A stretch of 32,035 nucleotides of DNA from Acidobacteriaceae bacterium (GTDB taxonomy: Bacteria; Acidobacteriota; Terriglobia; Terriglobales; Acidobacteriaceae): positions 1 through 32,035 of the forward strand of contig DAHUXR010000052.1 of NCBI GenBank assembly GCA_027307045.1. The letters run 5' to 3'. Below the pieces are notes generated by a model. It was not told where the DNA came from. It did no database searches and saw only the letters and a list, made by a program, of their open reading frames with translations. A program made the position numbers and the translations under genes. Shown one piece after another: positions 31,747 to 32,035 of the stretch; within the stretch, counting starts at the first letter, position 1, and each line of letters begins with the position of its first letter.

Positions 31747-32035
31747 TCAGTGGTAGTTCAGGTGAATGGTAATAATTTTACCGGTGGGACCGACTACCCA
31801 CCCGGAGCTTCTTGCGAAAGATGCAGCATTCAGGTCTTCAGTAATCATGGGCGTCCAGCTGTTGCCGCCATCGAGAGAAACATCAACGCCGCTGGTGCCA
31901 ACGGCGACCAGCGATTGCGTCCCTACTGCGACTGCCGACCGGTATCCTTGAGGCGGCTTCGATGCTAGAGTCCACGTCTTGCCGCCATCGTGCGTGACGG
32001 CGGCAACGCTTTCCCCTTTTTTCGGCTCTTTATAA
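31747..32035 (-). CDS. C-terminal part of a YCF48/BNR-repeat protein (partial)
   Basis: The minus frame is open from the window edge to TGA at 31749-31747, giving about 95 residues. Two beta-propeller-type repeats are seen, THDGGKTWTLASKPP and SLDGGNSWTPM. Each has the DGG-(K/N)-(T/S)W Asp-box-like core, with a closing strand GWVVGPTGKIITIHL. This fits YCF48-like/BNR-repeat proteins, often exported or periplasmic. The start lies beyond the window. It is directly upstream of the membrane-anchored gene. Confidence 0.8.
   Translation of the reverse strand, partial: YKEPKKGESVAAVTHDGGKTWTLASKPPQGYRSAVAVGTQSLVAVGTSGVDVSLDGGNSWTPMITEDLNAASFARSSGWVVGPTGKIITIHLNYH

Overview
The window looks like chromosomal DNA of an Acidobacteriota (Koribacter/Terriglobia-like) bacterium. 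The evidence is indirect: moderately high GC, a Gram-negative envelope set (TolC, OmpA, TonB-like, beta-barrel and Kdo-hydroxylase genes), a PNGase A-type glycoamidase of the kind known from Terriglobus, and mosaics of short intergenic repeats that I associate with acidobacterial genomes. No rRNA, tRNA or CRISPR array was seen.

Layout. 1-2.7 kb: a cut-off minus-strand ORF, a largely gene-free stretch with a good promoter-like sequence, a DNA-binding/nuclease-like gene (755-1651) whose end runs into repeats, a composite inverted repeat, and truA. 3-6 kb: a large TolC-family gene, a small Lys/Ala-rich basic protein and a secreted His/Asp-rich protein. 6-8.7 kb: a decaying accessory patch. It holds a two-gene unit (an unknown 181-aa protein plus a HEPN-type protein broken by an in-frame TGA), a pair of ~93-bp imperfect direct repeats around that unit, and an Mrr-like nuclease pseudogene with two frameshifts. 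8.7-11 kb: two hypothetical proteins and a BaiN-type flavoprotein. 11-16 kb: a minus-strand cluster of asparagine synthase, ArnT/PMT-like glycosyltransferase and MacB-like permease. 16.4-20.4 kb: an F420-reductase-like protein overlapping a TonB-domain protein, then an OmpA-domain coiled-coil protein. 20.5-25 kb: a Crp/Fnr regulator, small proteins, a decayed radical-SAM N-terminus, a class II aldolase and a PAS histidine kinase. 25-32 kb: an RraB-like protein, an amidohydrolase, a beta-barrel protein, a small secreted protein, a Kdo hydroxylase, a PNGase A-like enzyme, a membrane-anchored hypothetical and the end of a YCF48/BNR-repeat protein.

Most of the window is ordinary core and envelope gene content. 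The most unusual part is 6.08-8.25 kb. Read on the minus strand it runs nuclease - repeat - (181-aa gene + HEPN gene) - repeat, which resembles a cassette-type defence or toxin island. Both recognisable nuclease genes are broken at or before their active sites, so the copy here appears inactive. Relatives with intact genes could be a functional, undescribed two-gene system.
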